Positions 35,501 through 44,052 of a stretch of DNA of 64,000 nt are shown here, one piece after another; the stretch's first letter is position 1; each line of letters opens with the position of its first letter. A model generated the notes under the pieces. That model ran no database searches. It worked only from the letters and a program-made list of their open reading frames with translations, and was not told where the DNA came from. The DNA lies in NCBI GenBank assembly GCA_044224515.1, contig JBGAKH010000007.1, forward strand, positions 62,001 to 126,000. Direction: 5' to 3'. The stretch comes from JBBATK01 sp044224515. GTDB lineage: Bacteria; Bacteroidota; Ignavibacteria; Kapaibacteriales; NICIL-2. The position numbers and the translations under genes are program-made.

Positions 35501-37245
35501 TTGCAAACAACACCGGTCGTGATGCTCAGGCATTCACCGTTCGTGTAAGCATTATTGGTGACGATGACAAGAACAAGCCGGACAACAACTTCGATAACAA
35601 GAAGAACCTTCCGGTAACCTATGTATACTACCGTAGTGTAACGATTCCATTCATGGTTGGTAACAAGGACATCTTGGTGCCCTTCCCGACCTGGAATGCT
35701 CGTCAATCACAACAAAGCGGTACGGTCACAGCTGACTATTTCGTAACAGCAAAGGTTGACTATCCGGGTGGTGACCTAGAGCCTTTGAATGACTCTACCT
35801 ACTCGATCTCTACCATGAGCTTTGCTCCGGCATTCTCATACTATCCGACATCCGAGCAAAATCAAGTACCGCAGTATACTCAGCAATTGTTGGGTCAGGC
35901 ACTTGTCGGTAAAGGTCTTAACTGCTTGGGTTACGTAAGTGCCGGTTGGTCTGCTACTACCGCATTTGGTGATGCGGGTGGATCAGGCTCTGGTCAGATT
36001 GCTGTTCGCTTTAACTTGACAACCCAAGATACCGTATTCGGTTATCAAGCTTACTTTGCATCATTGAACGCAGACGAGAACAATATTCGTTTCTCCTTGT
36101 ACGATGACGCTTCTTCGATCCCGGCATCACAACCGCGTAACGGAACAACGTTGAAGAAGCTCCGTGGTTTGGATGAGTTGTCCATGACCGATAAGTACGA
36201 TACGATTTCAACCTACCTCTACGAAACACCGGTTGTTCTTCAACCGAATGAGTACTGGATCACAGTTGCTCAGTTGTCGACTGTAGGTATGGAGTTGGGT
36301 GCAACAGGTGCTCGTTCCGGTTTCCAATTGGGTAACTACAATGATAGCCCGATTGCGGGTCAAACGAACTACAACTTGTATCTCGACAAGCGTTTCCGTA
36401 AGTACACACGTAACGGTACATTGTTGAACGACAACCGCTTTGCATTCGAAAACTCGTATCGTAGCGGTCAGTGGCAACAGTTTGCTTCTACTCTTGGTAA
36501 CGTAGGTTATACGCACTTGGATTATCGTGGAACTGTCGGTGTAGGTCCTACCTATACTCGTGGTACATGGATTCCGTTCTTGCGTCCTTATATCGGCCAA
36601 CGTTCATGGGGTCCTCGCAAATATGTTCCGATTGACACTGTGCCGATCCCTGTTGAACTCACCGTGTTCGAAGGAAACAAGCGCAATTTGTCAGTTGATC
36701 TCTTGTGGGAAACCGCATCAGAAAAGGCTAACTCAGGTTTCTACGTTGAGCGTCGCGATAACAATGAATCCAACTGGTCAGACCTCGGATTCGTTGCTTC
36801 CAAGGCTTCCAACGGCAATTCCGTAACAAGTCTCAAGTACAACTTCAACGATGCTAACGTTGCAGCCGGAAACAGCTACAGCTATCGCCTCCGCCAAGTT
36901 GACTTGGATGGTTCAACAAAGTATACAAACACACTTCAGTTCAGCTTCGATAACGCTAACAGCGGTATCACAAGCTTCGGACCGAACCCGATGGACGAAA
37001 GTGTTAAGAGCACAACTCTTCAGTACACTGTTACTGAAGCAGCTCACGTGACCATCGATATCGTAGACCTTCTCGGCAATCCGGTGAAGAGCTTGCTCAA
37101 CAGCGATGTTGCAGCAGGTCAATCATCAGTTGAATGGGATGGCACCGATGCAAACGGTAAGCTCGTAGCTAACGGATCGTACATCTATCGCTTTGTTGCC
37201 GGCAACAACCCGATTGAAACACGTATCTTGAAGATTGTTCGCTAA
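32533..37245 (+). CDS. Very large T9SS-exported surface protein (possible S-layer or matrix protein)
   Basis: The ATG at 32533 starts a signal peptide (MRFKLLLLSLALCIAVQAIAG), giving 1570 residues. The N-terminal part has the pattern IPIGFPFYFNGIRYDSFYVS, seen in large cell-surface proteins of the FCB group. The middle is beta-rich with many Asn, Thr, Pro and Tyr and few Cys. Near the end PVELTVFEGNKRNLSVDLLW is a typical pre-CTD fibronectin-like domain. The C-terminus (SFGPNPMDESV, then ANGSYIYRFVAGN and TRILKIVR) is a T9SS sorting domain with FlgD-like features. Codons are strongly biased (Arg mostly CGT/CGC, Gly GGT, Asn AAC, Tyr TAC), unlike neighbouring genes. I infer an abundant surface-layer protein. 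A strong terminator follows. Confidence 0.87.
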   Translation: MRFKLLLLSLALCIAVQAIAGGSGKGNDPLRKSNLYKTGTPGSFPRPFTAEPSNPTKTSIAPAVSTGYYIVDSDDAADSYWKPYGFLSPNNEVDLTYQPETWRKVVTGGHQFPPSYWQGNPEGQPFFQNAATYTAQYAFGTDSVDNAFAGPIPIGFPFYFNGIRYDSFYVSTNGLVGLSNRRYFYGDDGSRVQREVQPGVFSYYDPEAEDTRGAAGSSGATDPTPDDYGFRCVALGKAANTNNIVEGTANAQDGIRNAAFAPGGDGVSAIANFVNGVPMIMPFWGDCQMSVYNSAVNLTDDFASVRYKRSISGDKLIIWYQHITPKGTWNGYVNGSLWGNINYPLNIRPGTSNYIEASVAVVLNRLDSSVCVYFTDFQGVAFMSNRPFTAPNMWRMNTTNAIRGTARHYNYNSLTSSGSTTPTRYTQYTIYYTRQSNAPSVKASGTSTQDDQTPSVSLVVCYKQWKNTVRAVTTEYRVRPRDPNAALDYTVVVPSASVNNFELLAGDARLGGITPIAVFQNLSNDIQGPNGVNYQAQNIKFRTRFRIINQASNKTVYNRLVRVNSFFTDNTNYTIGGYRLGTFNTATPPVFTATAPPPASNGVPPYSYVQVQFPPFEPNEFIDDQIGRFRAVIIAEPVDSTDQGFKDAWPFDDTTSFTLFVMRRLSSFNEDIREYHVIDGTPMPSVLKWVNIGGEVADGDLSTNNPPPPRGTYAAANKSTFTLGTPVVLLNRLIDGAEPPTSPGGDELRSFPIDLRGRLKAVLSLAYHRTEKNSDYPRGWADNNLVGPEPRITYNGILTSQAPGGTQSPGIDQLLVEYGKPSLDQVNNIVVSPVPGGQNYVWNYHPRCCNQSAITDNPAFSIFGGGGWRRGYDENVKDTALTQAQGLRADPFDDGKDFEWRKVYLPIPDTFINAPNDGARNFRFRLRVAAYRHGWNPGPTDDNDNFFVKNVRILFPSEVTDIEALSVRTTWPFVETPASQATQIPLTVRIANNTGRDAQAFTVRVSIIGDDDKNKPDNNFDNKKNLPVTYVYYRSVTIPFMVGNKDILVPFPTWNARQSQQSGTVTADYFVTAKVDYPGGDLEPLNDSTYSISTMSFAPAFSYYPTSEQNQVPQYTQQLLGQALVGKGLNCLGYVSAGWSATTAFGDAGGSGSGQIAVRFNLTTQDTVFGYQAYFASLNADENNIRFSLYDDASSIPASQPRNGTTLKKLRGLDELSMTDKYDTISTYLYETPVVLQPNEYWITVAQLSTVGMELGATGARSGFQLGNYNDSPIAGQTNYNLYLDKRFRKYTRNGTLLNDNRFAFENSYRSGQWQQFASTLGNVGYTHLDYRGTVGVGPTYTRGTWIPFLRPYIGQRSWGPRKYVPIDTVPIPVELTVFEGNKRNLSVDLLWETASEKANSGFYVERRDNNESNWSDLGFVASKASNGNSVTSLKYNFNDANVAAGNSYSYRLRQVDLDGSTKYTNTLQFSFDNANSGITSFGPNPMDESVKSTTLQYTVTEAAHVTIDIVDLLGNPVKSLLNSDVAAGQSSVEWDGTDANGKLVANGSYIYRFVAGNNPIETRILKIVR

Positions 37246-37269
37246 GAGATCCGCTTGTTTTTGTAGATT

Positions 37270-37310
37270 AAAGCTCCTCAGCGTTCGCGCTGAGGAGCTT
37301 TATCTTTTTT
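37270..37310 (+). terminator. Strong Rho-independent terminator after the surface protein gene
   Basis: AAAGCTCCTCAGCG (37270-37283), loop TTCG, and CGCTGAGGAGCTTT (37288-37301) give a perfect 14-bp stem, followed by ATC and TTTTTT. It is the best terminator in the window and lies 25 bases after the stop. Confidence 0.93.
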
Positions 37311-37341
37311 AGAACCTTGTGTTCACAATGAAAGGCGAGAA

Positions 37342-37686
37342 ATGGCAGAAACTGTCTTTTCAAAAATTATTCGACGTGAAATACCGGCTACCATCGTGTA
37401 TGAAGACGAACTTGTCATTGCGTTTCGTGATATCGCAGCGCAAGCTCCGATTCATATTGTGATAGTTCCCAAAAAGGAGATTCCGACGATTAACGATGTT
37501 GAGGCTTCCGATGCAGCGCTCATCGGACATATCGTGTATTGCGCCAAACTTGTTGCGAAACAAGAAGGCATCGCGGATTCCGGATATCGTCTCATTATGA
37601 ACTGTAATGAGCATGGTGGACAATCCGTTTTTCAACTTCATTGTCATCTTCTGGGTGGCCGCTCCCTACAGTGGCCGCCGGGTTGA
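37342..37686 (+). CDS. HIT-family (HINT-type) nucleotide-binding protein
   Basis: A 114-residue purine-nucleoside phosphoramidase-type protein. It begins FSKIIRREIPATIVYEDE and contains FRDIAAQAPIHIVIVPKKEI, both family hallmarks. The histidine triad reads VFQLHCHLLGGR: the first histidine of the usual HxHxH is Gln, while the middle nucleophilic His and the third His are kept. The closing QWPPG is the typical C-terminus. A monocistronic gene with AGGCGAGA ahead of its ATG. Confidence 0.95.
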   Translation: MAETVFSKIIRREIPATIVYEDELVIAFRDIAAQAPIHIVIVPKKEIPTINDVEASDAALIGHIVYCAKLVAKQEGIADSGYRLIMNCNEHGGQSVFQLHCHLLGGRSLQWPPG

Positions 37687-37775
37687 ACTCACTAGTGGTT
37701 TCTAGTGACGCAATAGCTGCTCATCGCAGTACGTAATCAAAACACCGAAACTCCAATTTTCAAGTAGTATGTCCT

Positions 37776-38753
37776 ATGTCGACAGCTCGGTATCCTGAGA
37801 TTCAGTTTGCCCAATCAGTTCTTTTCGAAGAAGCAGAGTCCTTACGAGCTGCGGCGTCGAAGTTGTCCGGAAGTTTTGTTGAGGCGTTGGACTTGCTTGA
37901 TGCCGCCCATAGCATTGTCCTGCTCGGCGTAGGAAAGTCAGGGTTAATTGCGCAAAAAATTGCTGCCACGATGCGCAGTGTTGGACTTCACGCCTATGCG
38001 CTCAACCCGGTAGACGCTATGCACGGAGACTTAGGTATGGTCGGCACGGGCACCGTGTGTGTGCTTTTGTCGAAAAGTGGAACAAGTGCTGAGTTGGTGA
38101 GCCTGCTTCCCGTCTTGCAACGACGACACATTAAAACGATCGGGATCATTGGGCGCAGCGATTCGTATCTCGGACGCCTCGTCGATGTTTTTCTTGATGC
38201 CTCAGTGCAGCGCGAAGCATGTCCCTTAGATGTAGTACCAAGCTCGAGCACCACTCTTGCTTTGGCTCTTGGAGATGCACTAGCACTGTCTATGATGAAA
38301 CGCCGCAACGTCACGGCGGAAGACTTTGCGCTTCATCATCCATTTGGACAGCTTGGACGTAACCTTAGCCTGAGTGTGGTGGACGTGATGCACAGTGGAG
38401 ATGCTCTTGCATTGTGCGGACCCAACGAGAGCTTTAGAGAAGCACTCATTCGCTCTTCTGCCAAAGCGCTTGGATGCGTTTGTGTCGTCAATGACGATAA
38501 CACTTTGGCAGGTATCATAACCGACGGAGACGTAAGGAGAATACTACAACGTCATGAAGATATTCGTGAGCTCATAGCTTCGGATGTCATGACTACTAAG
38601 GCCCGGAGCGCACATCAGACTCTCAGTCTGCAAGAAGCACTGCGTATGATGGAAGAAGGAGAGCGTCAAATATCGGTTCTTCCTATCGTAGATAGTGAAA
38701 TGCACTGTGTTGGACTCTTACGCCTGCACGACATCTTGCAAGTCCAACACTGA
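37776..38753 (+). CDS. kdsD: Arabinose-5-phosphate isomerase, SIS plus two CBS domains
   Basis: It converts ribulose-5-phosphate to arabinose-5-phosphate, the first step to Kdo for LPS. A SIS domain (about 35-170) has IVLLGVGKSGLIAQKIAATM, the conserved MHGDLGMV and LLSKSGTSAELV. Two CBS domains fill the C-terminal third (VMHSGDALALC, GIITDGDVRRIL, VMTTKARSA). It has 325 residues, the standard KdsD length. It shows that the organism builds Kdo and hence LPS. The gene stands alone; kdsABC are not in the window. Confidence 0.94.
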   Translation: MSTARYPEIQFAQSVLFEEAESLRAAASKLSGSFVEALDLLDAAHSIVLLGVGKSGLIAQKIAATMRSVGLHAYALNPVDAMHGDLGMVGTGTVCVLLSKSGTSAELVSLLPVLQRRHIKTIGIIGRSDSYLGRLVDVFLDASVQREACPLDVVPSSSTTLALALGDALALSMMKRRNVTAEDFALHHPFGQLGRNLSLSVVDVMHSGDALALCGPNESFREALIRSSAKALGCVCVVNDDNTLAGIITDGDVRRILQRHEDIRELIASDVMTTKARSAHQTLSLQEALRMMEEGERQISVLPIVDSEMHCVGLLRLHDILQVQH

Positions 38754-38998
38754 GTTCAATTCCTACCAAGTTGTTTGAGGATTCACCGGTGGTAGTCTCC
38801 ATACCACAGAGCATTGTTGTGGCCTTGTCATGATCAGCACACGCATGATAGCGTGGTCGCAATACGTTGTCCTTTCAAGGCGCTCAACCTTGTGTGCGTT
38901 CAAAGCATCTTCTTTGTTTAGGGCGCTGAAATTCAATAGGGCACACAAGATCAACTCCACTGCAGTCGAAGCAGGTCTACTTTGAGTTGGCGGCTACT

Positions 38999-40426
38999 CT
39001 ACTTGATTGGAATGGTTTTGATTTGTCCGCTCTCGGCCGCGGCTGCGCGGATACGCTCCAGACGTTTCTTACGGTCGAGTGCTTCTTGTCGTTGCTTTGC
39101 AGTCAGTACAGCTTTGTCAGTGGGCCTAAGACCGCTTGCAGTAGTACTTGTCGGACTTGTGGTCTTTGTACCACCTACCGCAGTTTTTGAGGCACTAGTC
39201 GAGCTCTTCTGAGCACCGGCGGTAGTCTTTGCCGCAGGGTTGGTCGATACAGCGTTTGCTTTTAGACTCTGGCTTGGCATCTTCTGCGGACTACTCAGAG
39301 GCGGCTTCGTGTTCGGTTTTAGTACGGGAGTTGCTTGAGTGGCAGCAGGACTTTTCACAGCTGGACTCTTTGGTTGAGTCATTTGCGTTGGCGACGGAGT
39401 GGATTTCCCCTTGGCTGTTGTCGGGCTCGTTGGCTTTGCCGCAGCTGCGCGTTGAGCTGCAAGCAGAGCTTGACGCTGAGCCTCTTTACGCGCAGCAGCC
39501 TCTTTGGCATTTTTTGCCATGAGAGCGGCTTGTGCGGCCGCAGAAGAGGAAACAGAATTTGCAGAGCTGGTGGCAGCTTTCGCAGTTGACGTTTTCTTTA
39601 TTGTGTCGCGTTGCGACTTCCAGGGGGAAGCACTGGTCACAAACTCAGATCGAGTAATGCGTATGGAGCGAACCGTTTCACCTTTCTTACCCAAGGGGGG
39701 AAGATCCTGACCATTTCGTTTCAGACTAATGCCGCCGGCATTTCCCACACTTAGAATGAATTTCTCGGCAGCCATCCAGTGTTTCGTTTGTTGCGGGTAG
39801 AGCGTTAACTGCTCGCTGGCTCGACCATCGACGGTAATGTTTAGCCATACCGTGTCACTTGTCATTGCATCCAGCGATACCGAGTCTATCGACGAGACAC
39901 CAAAGTAACTCGCTAAACCACCGGTATTCTGTGAAGCACCGCTGTCTTTGTCGCTAATGATAACTGAAGGTGCTAATGGAGATTTTTGGACTTGCGGATT
40001 GCGTGAAGGACCATACATGTAGTAGAGACCGGCAATGCCGGCAAGGCCCAACACGGAGTACAAAATTGCCAAGATTCGCCGACGAGATTTGCTCGGACCC
40101 AAGTGTATCGGCGCTTTCATTACTTTGGTCGCCGATGCTCCAATCATGGAAAGAGGCGAGGCGAGAGGAGCCGGCTGACCACTTGGAACTGCCAAGTGAC
40201 GGTCCATGAGCTCTTCGATGTCGTCCGACGAAATCCCAACAGCAAGCGCGTAGCGCTTGATGAATGAGCGCATGTACACCTTTGGCAACTCATCGACGCG
40301 TCCTTCGTCGAGTGCCTGAATAATGTGGATGCGAATGTTTGTCAGCTTACTCAGCTCTGTCACGCTGAGGTTCTGATACTCGCGAGCTTGCTTGAGTCGA
40401 GCACTGATTGGATGTACCGAATCCAT
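38999..40426 (-). CDS. RodZ-like cytoskeleton protein with long Ala/Lys/Ser/Thr-rich tail
   Basis: RodZ links MreB to the wall-elongation machinery. The N-terminal Xre-type helix-turn-helix (about 8-75) includes SARLKQAREYQNLSVTELSKLT and VYMRSFIKRYALAVGIS. A basic segment and a single transmembrane helix (about residues 115-135, ILAILYSVLGLAGIAGLYYM) follow, then a DUF4115-type periplasmic beta domain (WLNITVDGRASEQLTLYP to GETVRSIRITRSEF). The last ~200 residues are low complexity, with coiled Ala/Lys and then Pro/Ser/Thr, longer than usual for the family. The tail may span the periplasm or peptidoglycan. It is divergent from the membrane protein gene at 40516. Confidence 0.85.
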   Translation of the reverse strand: MDSVHPISARLKQAREYQNLSVTELSKLTNIRIHIIQALDEGRVDELPKVYMRSFIKRYALAVGISSDDIEELMDRHLAVPSGQPAPLASPLSMIGASATKVMKAPIHLGPSKSRRRILAILYSVLGLAGIAGLYYMYGPSRNPQVQKSPLAPSVIISDKDSGASQNTGGLASYFGVSSIDSVSLDAMTSDTVWLNITVDGRASEQLTLYPQQTKHWMAAEKFILSVGNAGGISLKRNGQDLPPLGKKGETVRSIRITRSEFVTSASPWKSQRDTIKKTSTAKAATSSANSVSSSAAAQAALMAKNAKEAAARKEAQRQALLAAQRAAAAKPTSPTTAKGKSTPSPTQMTQPKSPAVKSPAATQATPVLKPNTKPPLSSPQKMPSQSLKANAVSTNPAAKTTAGAQKSSTSASKTAVGGTKTTSPTSTTASGLRPTDKAVLTAKQRQEALDRKKRLERIRAAAAESGQIKTIPIK

Positions 40427-40463
40427 GGTGGAACCAAGGTGCAGGGTTTTCGTGGAATGTTGG

Positions 40464-40484
40464 GTAAATTATTACAAAATTTAC
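40464..40484. promoter_or_regulatory. Dyad in the rodZ upstream region
   Basis: GTAAATT (40464-40470) and AATTTAC (40478-40484) form an inverted repeat with 7 bases between. It sits in the 89-base gap between two divergent genes and is a possible operator or part of overlapping promoters. No known factor is implied. Confidence 0.25.
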
Positions 40485-40515
40485 GACCAGCAATAGAAAT
40501 CCTCCGCAAAGCAAA

Positions 40516-41160
40516 ATGATGCCTTCACTTACACAGTTCATCACCAGCGCACTCTACGTAACCTTCGTTACGGCGAGCATCGGTTTTGGTGCGCTGTACT
40601 ATCGAAAGGTTGTGGACGATTTGGAACTAAAGAGTGTGAAATTGGGCGAAGAACTCTACTGTCTGTTTGACCCCAAAGCATTCATCGGAATCGGCATCTT
40701 CGCTTTCTTTTTCTGTATTTTTGTGCTTCTTCTTAGTATGAAGACGGACCTGTTACACGAAGAAATGAACATGTCTGCACCGGGTTTAGTGCTCATGGTT
40801 GTACCAATGGTTTTGCTCACCAATATGGTTCAGCTTTACTTGCGAGCACGTTGGCAACGGTTGTCGGTGAGAAGCTATGGAATACTGATTCGTCGGATGC
40901 TGTCCGAAAAACGCTACGAGTTGTACTACGACAGCGGTCCGATGACAGTCTTTGTAGAACGAGAGTTTTTGTGGTTTCGTATGCGATTTGTCGATGCCAC
41001 AAACTGCGAGATAGCTCAATGCGCACTGAGTGCAAGCGGCTTGACGCAACTGGTACAGACCATAAAGAAATGCGAGTACTGGCAGGTGCGATCAGATGGG
41101 ATTGACTTAAGCGGTGTTTCGGAGAATTCTCACCGGGACTTCAATGATTCGCAACAATGA
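40516..41160 (+). CDS. Hypothetical inner-membrane protein
   Basis: I do not recognise this 214-residue protein. Three hydrophobic segments are clear: residues about 8-27 (ITSALYVTFVTASIGFGALY), about 53-74 (AFIGIGIFAFFFCIFVLLL) and about 88-106 (LVLMVVPMVLLTNMVQLYL). A cytoplasmic or periplasmic domain of ~100 residues follows, with charged and aromatic residues (YELYYDSGPMTVFVEREFLWF). The topology of three helices then a soluble domain gives no clear function. It is divergent from the RodZ-like gene. Confidence 0.7.
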   Translation: MMPSLTQFITSALYVTFVTASIGFGALYYRKVVDDLELKSVKLGEELYCLFDPKAFIGIGIFAFFFCIFVLLLSMKTDLLHEEMNMSAPGLVLMVVPMVLLTNMVQLYLRARWQRLSVRSYGILIRRMLSEKRYELYYDSGPMTVFVEREFLWFRMRFVDATNCEIAQCALSASGLTQLVQTIKKCEYWQVRSDGIDLSGVSENSHRDFNDSQQ

Positions 41161-41308
41161 GGTCTGCATATCGGTCATTGTTTCATGGAGTTAAATAAGC
41201 ACATGCTGCATGCATGTTGTCGGCGGAAAATCAAGTTGCTTCGACATCACACCATAGGATGTCGCTGAGAACAAAGTAGTGTCATCGTGCATTAGAGATT
41301 GAGGATTT

Positions 41309-42667
41309 ATGAAGAACATGATTCGCATTGCATCAGGTCAAGGCTTTTGGGGAGATTTGCTTAGTGCTCCTTTGGCACAGGTAAAAAACGGAGGAGTCGA
41401 CTACTTGATGTTGGACTATCTCGCTGAAGTCACGATGTCGATCGTGCAAAAGCAAAAGCTCAAGAACCCCGCCTTGGGCTACGCAAAAGACCTCATCTCA
41501 ACCGTGGAGGAGGTACTGCCCTACTTGATGAAACATAACATTCGCATGATTAGCAACGGCGGCGGCGTAAACCCCGAAGCCGCGCGTGATGCAGTGTTTG
41601 CCGTGGCTAAAAAACTCGGCATCACAGGCTTGAAGGTTGGCATCGTGACCGGTGATAACATTCTGCCACGTCTCGACGAGCTCATCTCTCAAGGTCATCA
41701 AATGAAGAACATGGATGACGGAACTCCCATTGCGAGTGTGAAAGACAAATTGTTGAGCGCGAATGTGTACTTGGGTGCCGCACCGGTTGTGGAGGCGCTT
41801 CGCCAAGGTGCACATATCGTCATAACCGGACGAGTCACCGATACCGGATTGACACTTGCTCCTATGATTCATGAGTTCGGATGGAGTATGGAAGATTGGG
41901 ATAAAATTGCTGCGGGTACAGTAGCCGGACACATCAACGAATGCGGTGCGCAAGCAAGTGGCGGGAACTTTTTGGGTGATTGGCAGTCGCTACCCGATAT
42001 GGCTAATGTCGGCTTTCCGATTATCGAAGCGTATCCCGATGGAAGCTTCGTGGTGACCAAGCATGAAGGAACCGGCGGCGCTGTCACACGTGAAACCGTG
42101 AGTGAGCAGTTGCTGTACGAAATAGGCGATCCCACCGAGTATATCACACCTGATTGCGTCGCTGATTTCAGCAGTATTCAGTTGAGTGATGAAGGCAACA
42201 ATCGTGTCCGAGTCTTTGGCATCAAAGGCAAGCCATCGACGCCGTTTTATAAAGTCAGCGCTAGCTATGATGATGGCTATGTGGCATTCAGCTCGTTGAC
42301 ATACTCAGCACCCGATGCTCTCATAAGGGCTAAAGCAGGCGATGGTATACTACGTCAGCGTCTGCAGAATCTTGGACTAAATTTCGACGAGATTCGCACC
42401 GAGTTCATCGGTATGAATGCTTGTCACGGTCCTCTTGCACAGACCATTGAGCCAAACGAAGTCATGATGCGTATTGGCGTTCGTAGCAAAGACTATAAAA
42501 CCGTGGAACGGTTCGGAAAAGAAATCGCCCCGCTGATTCTCACAGGACCTCCCGGTGTTACCGGCTTTGCAGGCGGTCGACCGAAACCCAGTGATGTCGT
42601 AGCATACTTTCCTGCACTGATTGATAAAAAGGTCGTTGACTACCACGTGGCTGTTGATGAGGTCTAA
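41309..42667 (+). CDS. AtuA-like (DUF1446) family protein
   Basis: A 452-residue protein of the DUF1446/acyclic terpene utilisation AtuA family. The opening IRIASGQGFWGDLLSAPLAQ is the family signature, followed by DYLMLDYLAEVTMSI and MISNGGGVNPEAARDAVF. In Pseudomonas AtuA belongs to a pathway for citronellol/geranyl-CoA breakdown, but its reaction is uncertain and most members occur without the other Atu genes. No geranyl-CoA carboxylase genes are visible here. Its stop overlaps the start of the DUF2279 gene by one base (TAATG). Confidence 0.9.
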   Translation: MKNMIRIASGQGFWGDLLSAPLAQVKNGGVDYLMLDYLAEVTMSIVQKQKLKNPALGYAKDLISTVEEVLPYLMKHNIRMISNGGGVNPEAARDAVFAVAKKLGITGLKVGIVTGDNILPRLDELISQGHQMKNMDDGTPIASVKDKLLSANVYLGAAPVVEALRQGAHIVITGRVTDTGLTLAPMIHEFGWSMEDWDKIAAGTVAGHINECGAQASGGNFLGDWQSLPDMANVGFPIIEAYPDGSFVVTKHEGTGGAVTRETVSEQLLYEIGDPTEYITPDCVADFSSIQLSDEGNNRVRVFGIKGKPSTPFYKVSASYDDGYVAFSSLTYSAPDALIRAKAGDGILRQRLQNLGLNFDEIRTEFIGMNACHGPLAQTIEPNEVMMRIGVRSKDYKTVERFGKEIAPLILTGPPGVTGFAGGRPKPSDVVAYFPALIDKKVVDYHVAVDEV

Positions 42668-43920
42668 TGTTAGAACAACGTCTCCCATTGTTCGCATTGA
42701 AGTGTCTACTGCTTCTGATTCTTTCTATGCGGCTCGCAAGCGAGCCGCTGCAGTTTGATGCCCTTCCCGGAGAACTACATGCATCCTTCGATCTCGACAC
42801 GAGCAAGGCTGTATGCCTCTTCGTTCCACATTCTGCGATAGAGCGTCATGCCACATTGGATAGTTTGCGAACGCAAGAGCTGCTGAGCCATTCAATATCA
42901 AGCTCAAGCTTTACAAGCCCAATTTTTGGGTCGGATGTCCAGGTGAATTCAATGGCTCAGATCTCGCCACCTGATAGCCTCTCGTCTCTTCGCAGCGCAC
43001 ACGGTGATGCACTGCATATTCCCTGGGACGAGTACATTTATGCGGGTCACCCACGCTATACTATCGACGGTATGCAACCACTGCGAGAGTCTCGTATCAA
43101 TGAACTCGCCCTGAGTGTTACCGGAGGAGTATACATAGGCATCATGGCCGGATTGCACGTTTATCAAGCACAGACCTTTTGGAGCCAACGATCGCCCTAC
43201 ATCACCGTACGCGAAGACGGTAGCTATGCAAAAGGCGTAGATAAGTTCGGTCATGTGTTTGGTGCTACCTTGATGTCGTACTACTCGACGGAAGTGCTTC
43301 AGGGTAGTGGAGTCAGTGTTGAATCTGCACACATCTGGGGAACTCTCATGGGTTTGATGTATCAGACCTATGTGGAGGTTGAAGACGGCTATGGAAAAAA
43401 CTGGGGTTTCAGTCCTACGGACATGTACATGAATGTGGTAGGAGCGAGTTGGTTTTTGGCGCAACACTATGTGCCTGCACTTCAAAACATAACTGAAAAG
43501 TGGATCTATACGCCGGCGCACTGGATAGGTGAAGAGCCACGGAAGACGGGGGAGACCTTTATCGACGACTACTCCTCGAGTACCTTCTTTTTTTCTCTCA
43601 AAATGCGTACTGCATTCCCTCAAACGCTCTCGTGGTGGCCGCGCTGGCTGAACCTTGCTGTTGGATATGCGGCACGTGGACTCGACACTCCAAAAGAGGA
43701 CCAGAAAATCATAGTGGCTCTCGACTACGATCTTCCGGAAGTGCTGCCCGACTTTCGTGTGACAATAGGTGGCTGGTTAGGTGATCTCTGCAATTGGCTT
43801 GGACAGTCCTTTAACTATGTGAAACTTCCGTCGCCGGCTATCGAGATAGGCGCTCACGGTATGACGCGTTTTAATCTGCTTTATCCGTTCAAGCTTCAAC
43901 TCTCGTCTATCAAGTTTTAG
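42667..43920 (+). CDS. DUF2279 (YfiM-like) envelope protein
   Basis: A 417-residue exported protein. The N-terminal hydrophobic stretch (PLFALKCLLLLILSMRLAS) acts as signal or anchor. The DUF2279 core contains KGVDKFGHVFGATLMSYYST and the downstream VEVEDGYGKNWGFSPTDMYMNVVGA, where His, Asp and Glu residues make a conserved polar site in the membrane-associated family. A C-terminal beta-rich part (YFFSLKMRTAF-like strands to FNLLYPFKLQLSSIKF) looks outer-membrane related. The start overlaps the stop of the AtuA-like gene, so they are coupled, although the two families have no known functional link. Confidence 0.83.
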   Translation: MLEQRLPLFALKCLLLLILSMRLASEPLQFDALPGELHASFDLDTSKAVCLFVPHSAIERHATLDSLRTQELLSHSISSSSFTSPIFGSDVQVNSMAQISPPDSLSSLRSAHGDALHIPWDEYIYAGHPRYTIDGMQPLRESRINELALSVTGGVYIGIMAGLHVYQAQTFWSQRSPYITVREDGSYAKGVDKFGHVFGATLMSYYSTEVLQGSGVSVESAHIWGTLMGLMYQTYVEVEDGYGKNWGFSPTDMYMNVVGASWFLAQHYVPALQNITEKWIYTPAHWIGEEPRKTGETFIDDYSSSTFFFSLKMRTAFPQTLSWWPRWLNLAVGYAARGLDTPKEDQKIIVALDYDLPEVLPDFRVTIGGWLGDLCNWLGQSFNYVKLPSPAIEIGAHGMTRFNLLYPFKLQLSSIKF

Positions 43921-44052
43921 ATCTTTTCGTCTACGCTGCCGTTTTACTCATCATTCGTATAGCTCTCAAGCACGCACCTTCTGTCTGACTCTTCATCCCA
44001 TAGCGCACCTTCAAGTCCGACTACGACCCCGGATCTCAATCCGCTCATCAGT

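Noticed and set aside
35086..35706. 206-codon frame opposite the large surface protein gene
   Set aside because: The strong codon bias of the sense gene creates long antisense frames; no signal peptide or ribosome site supports it.
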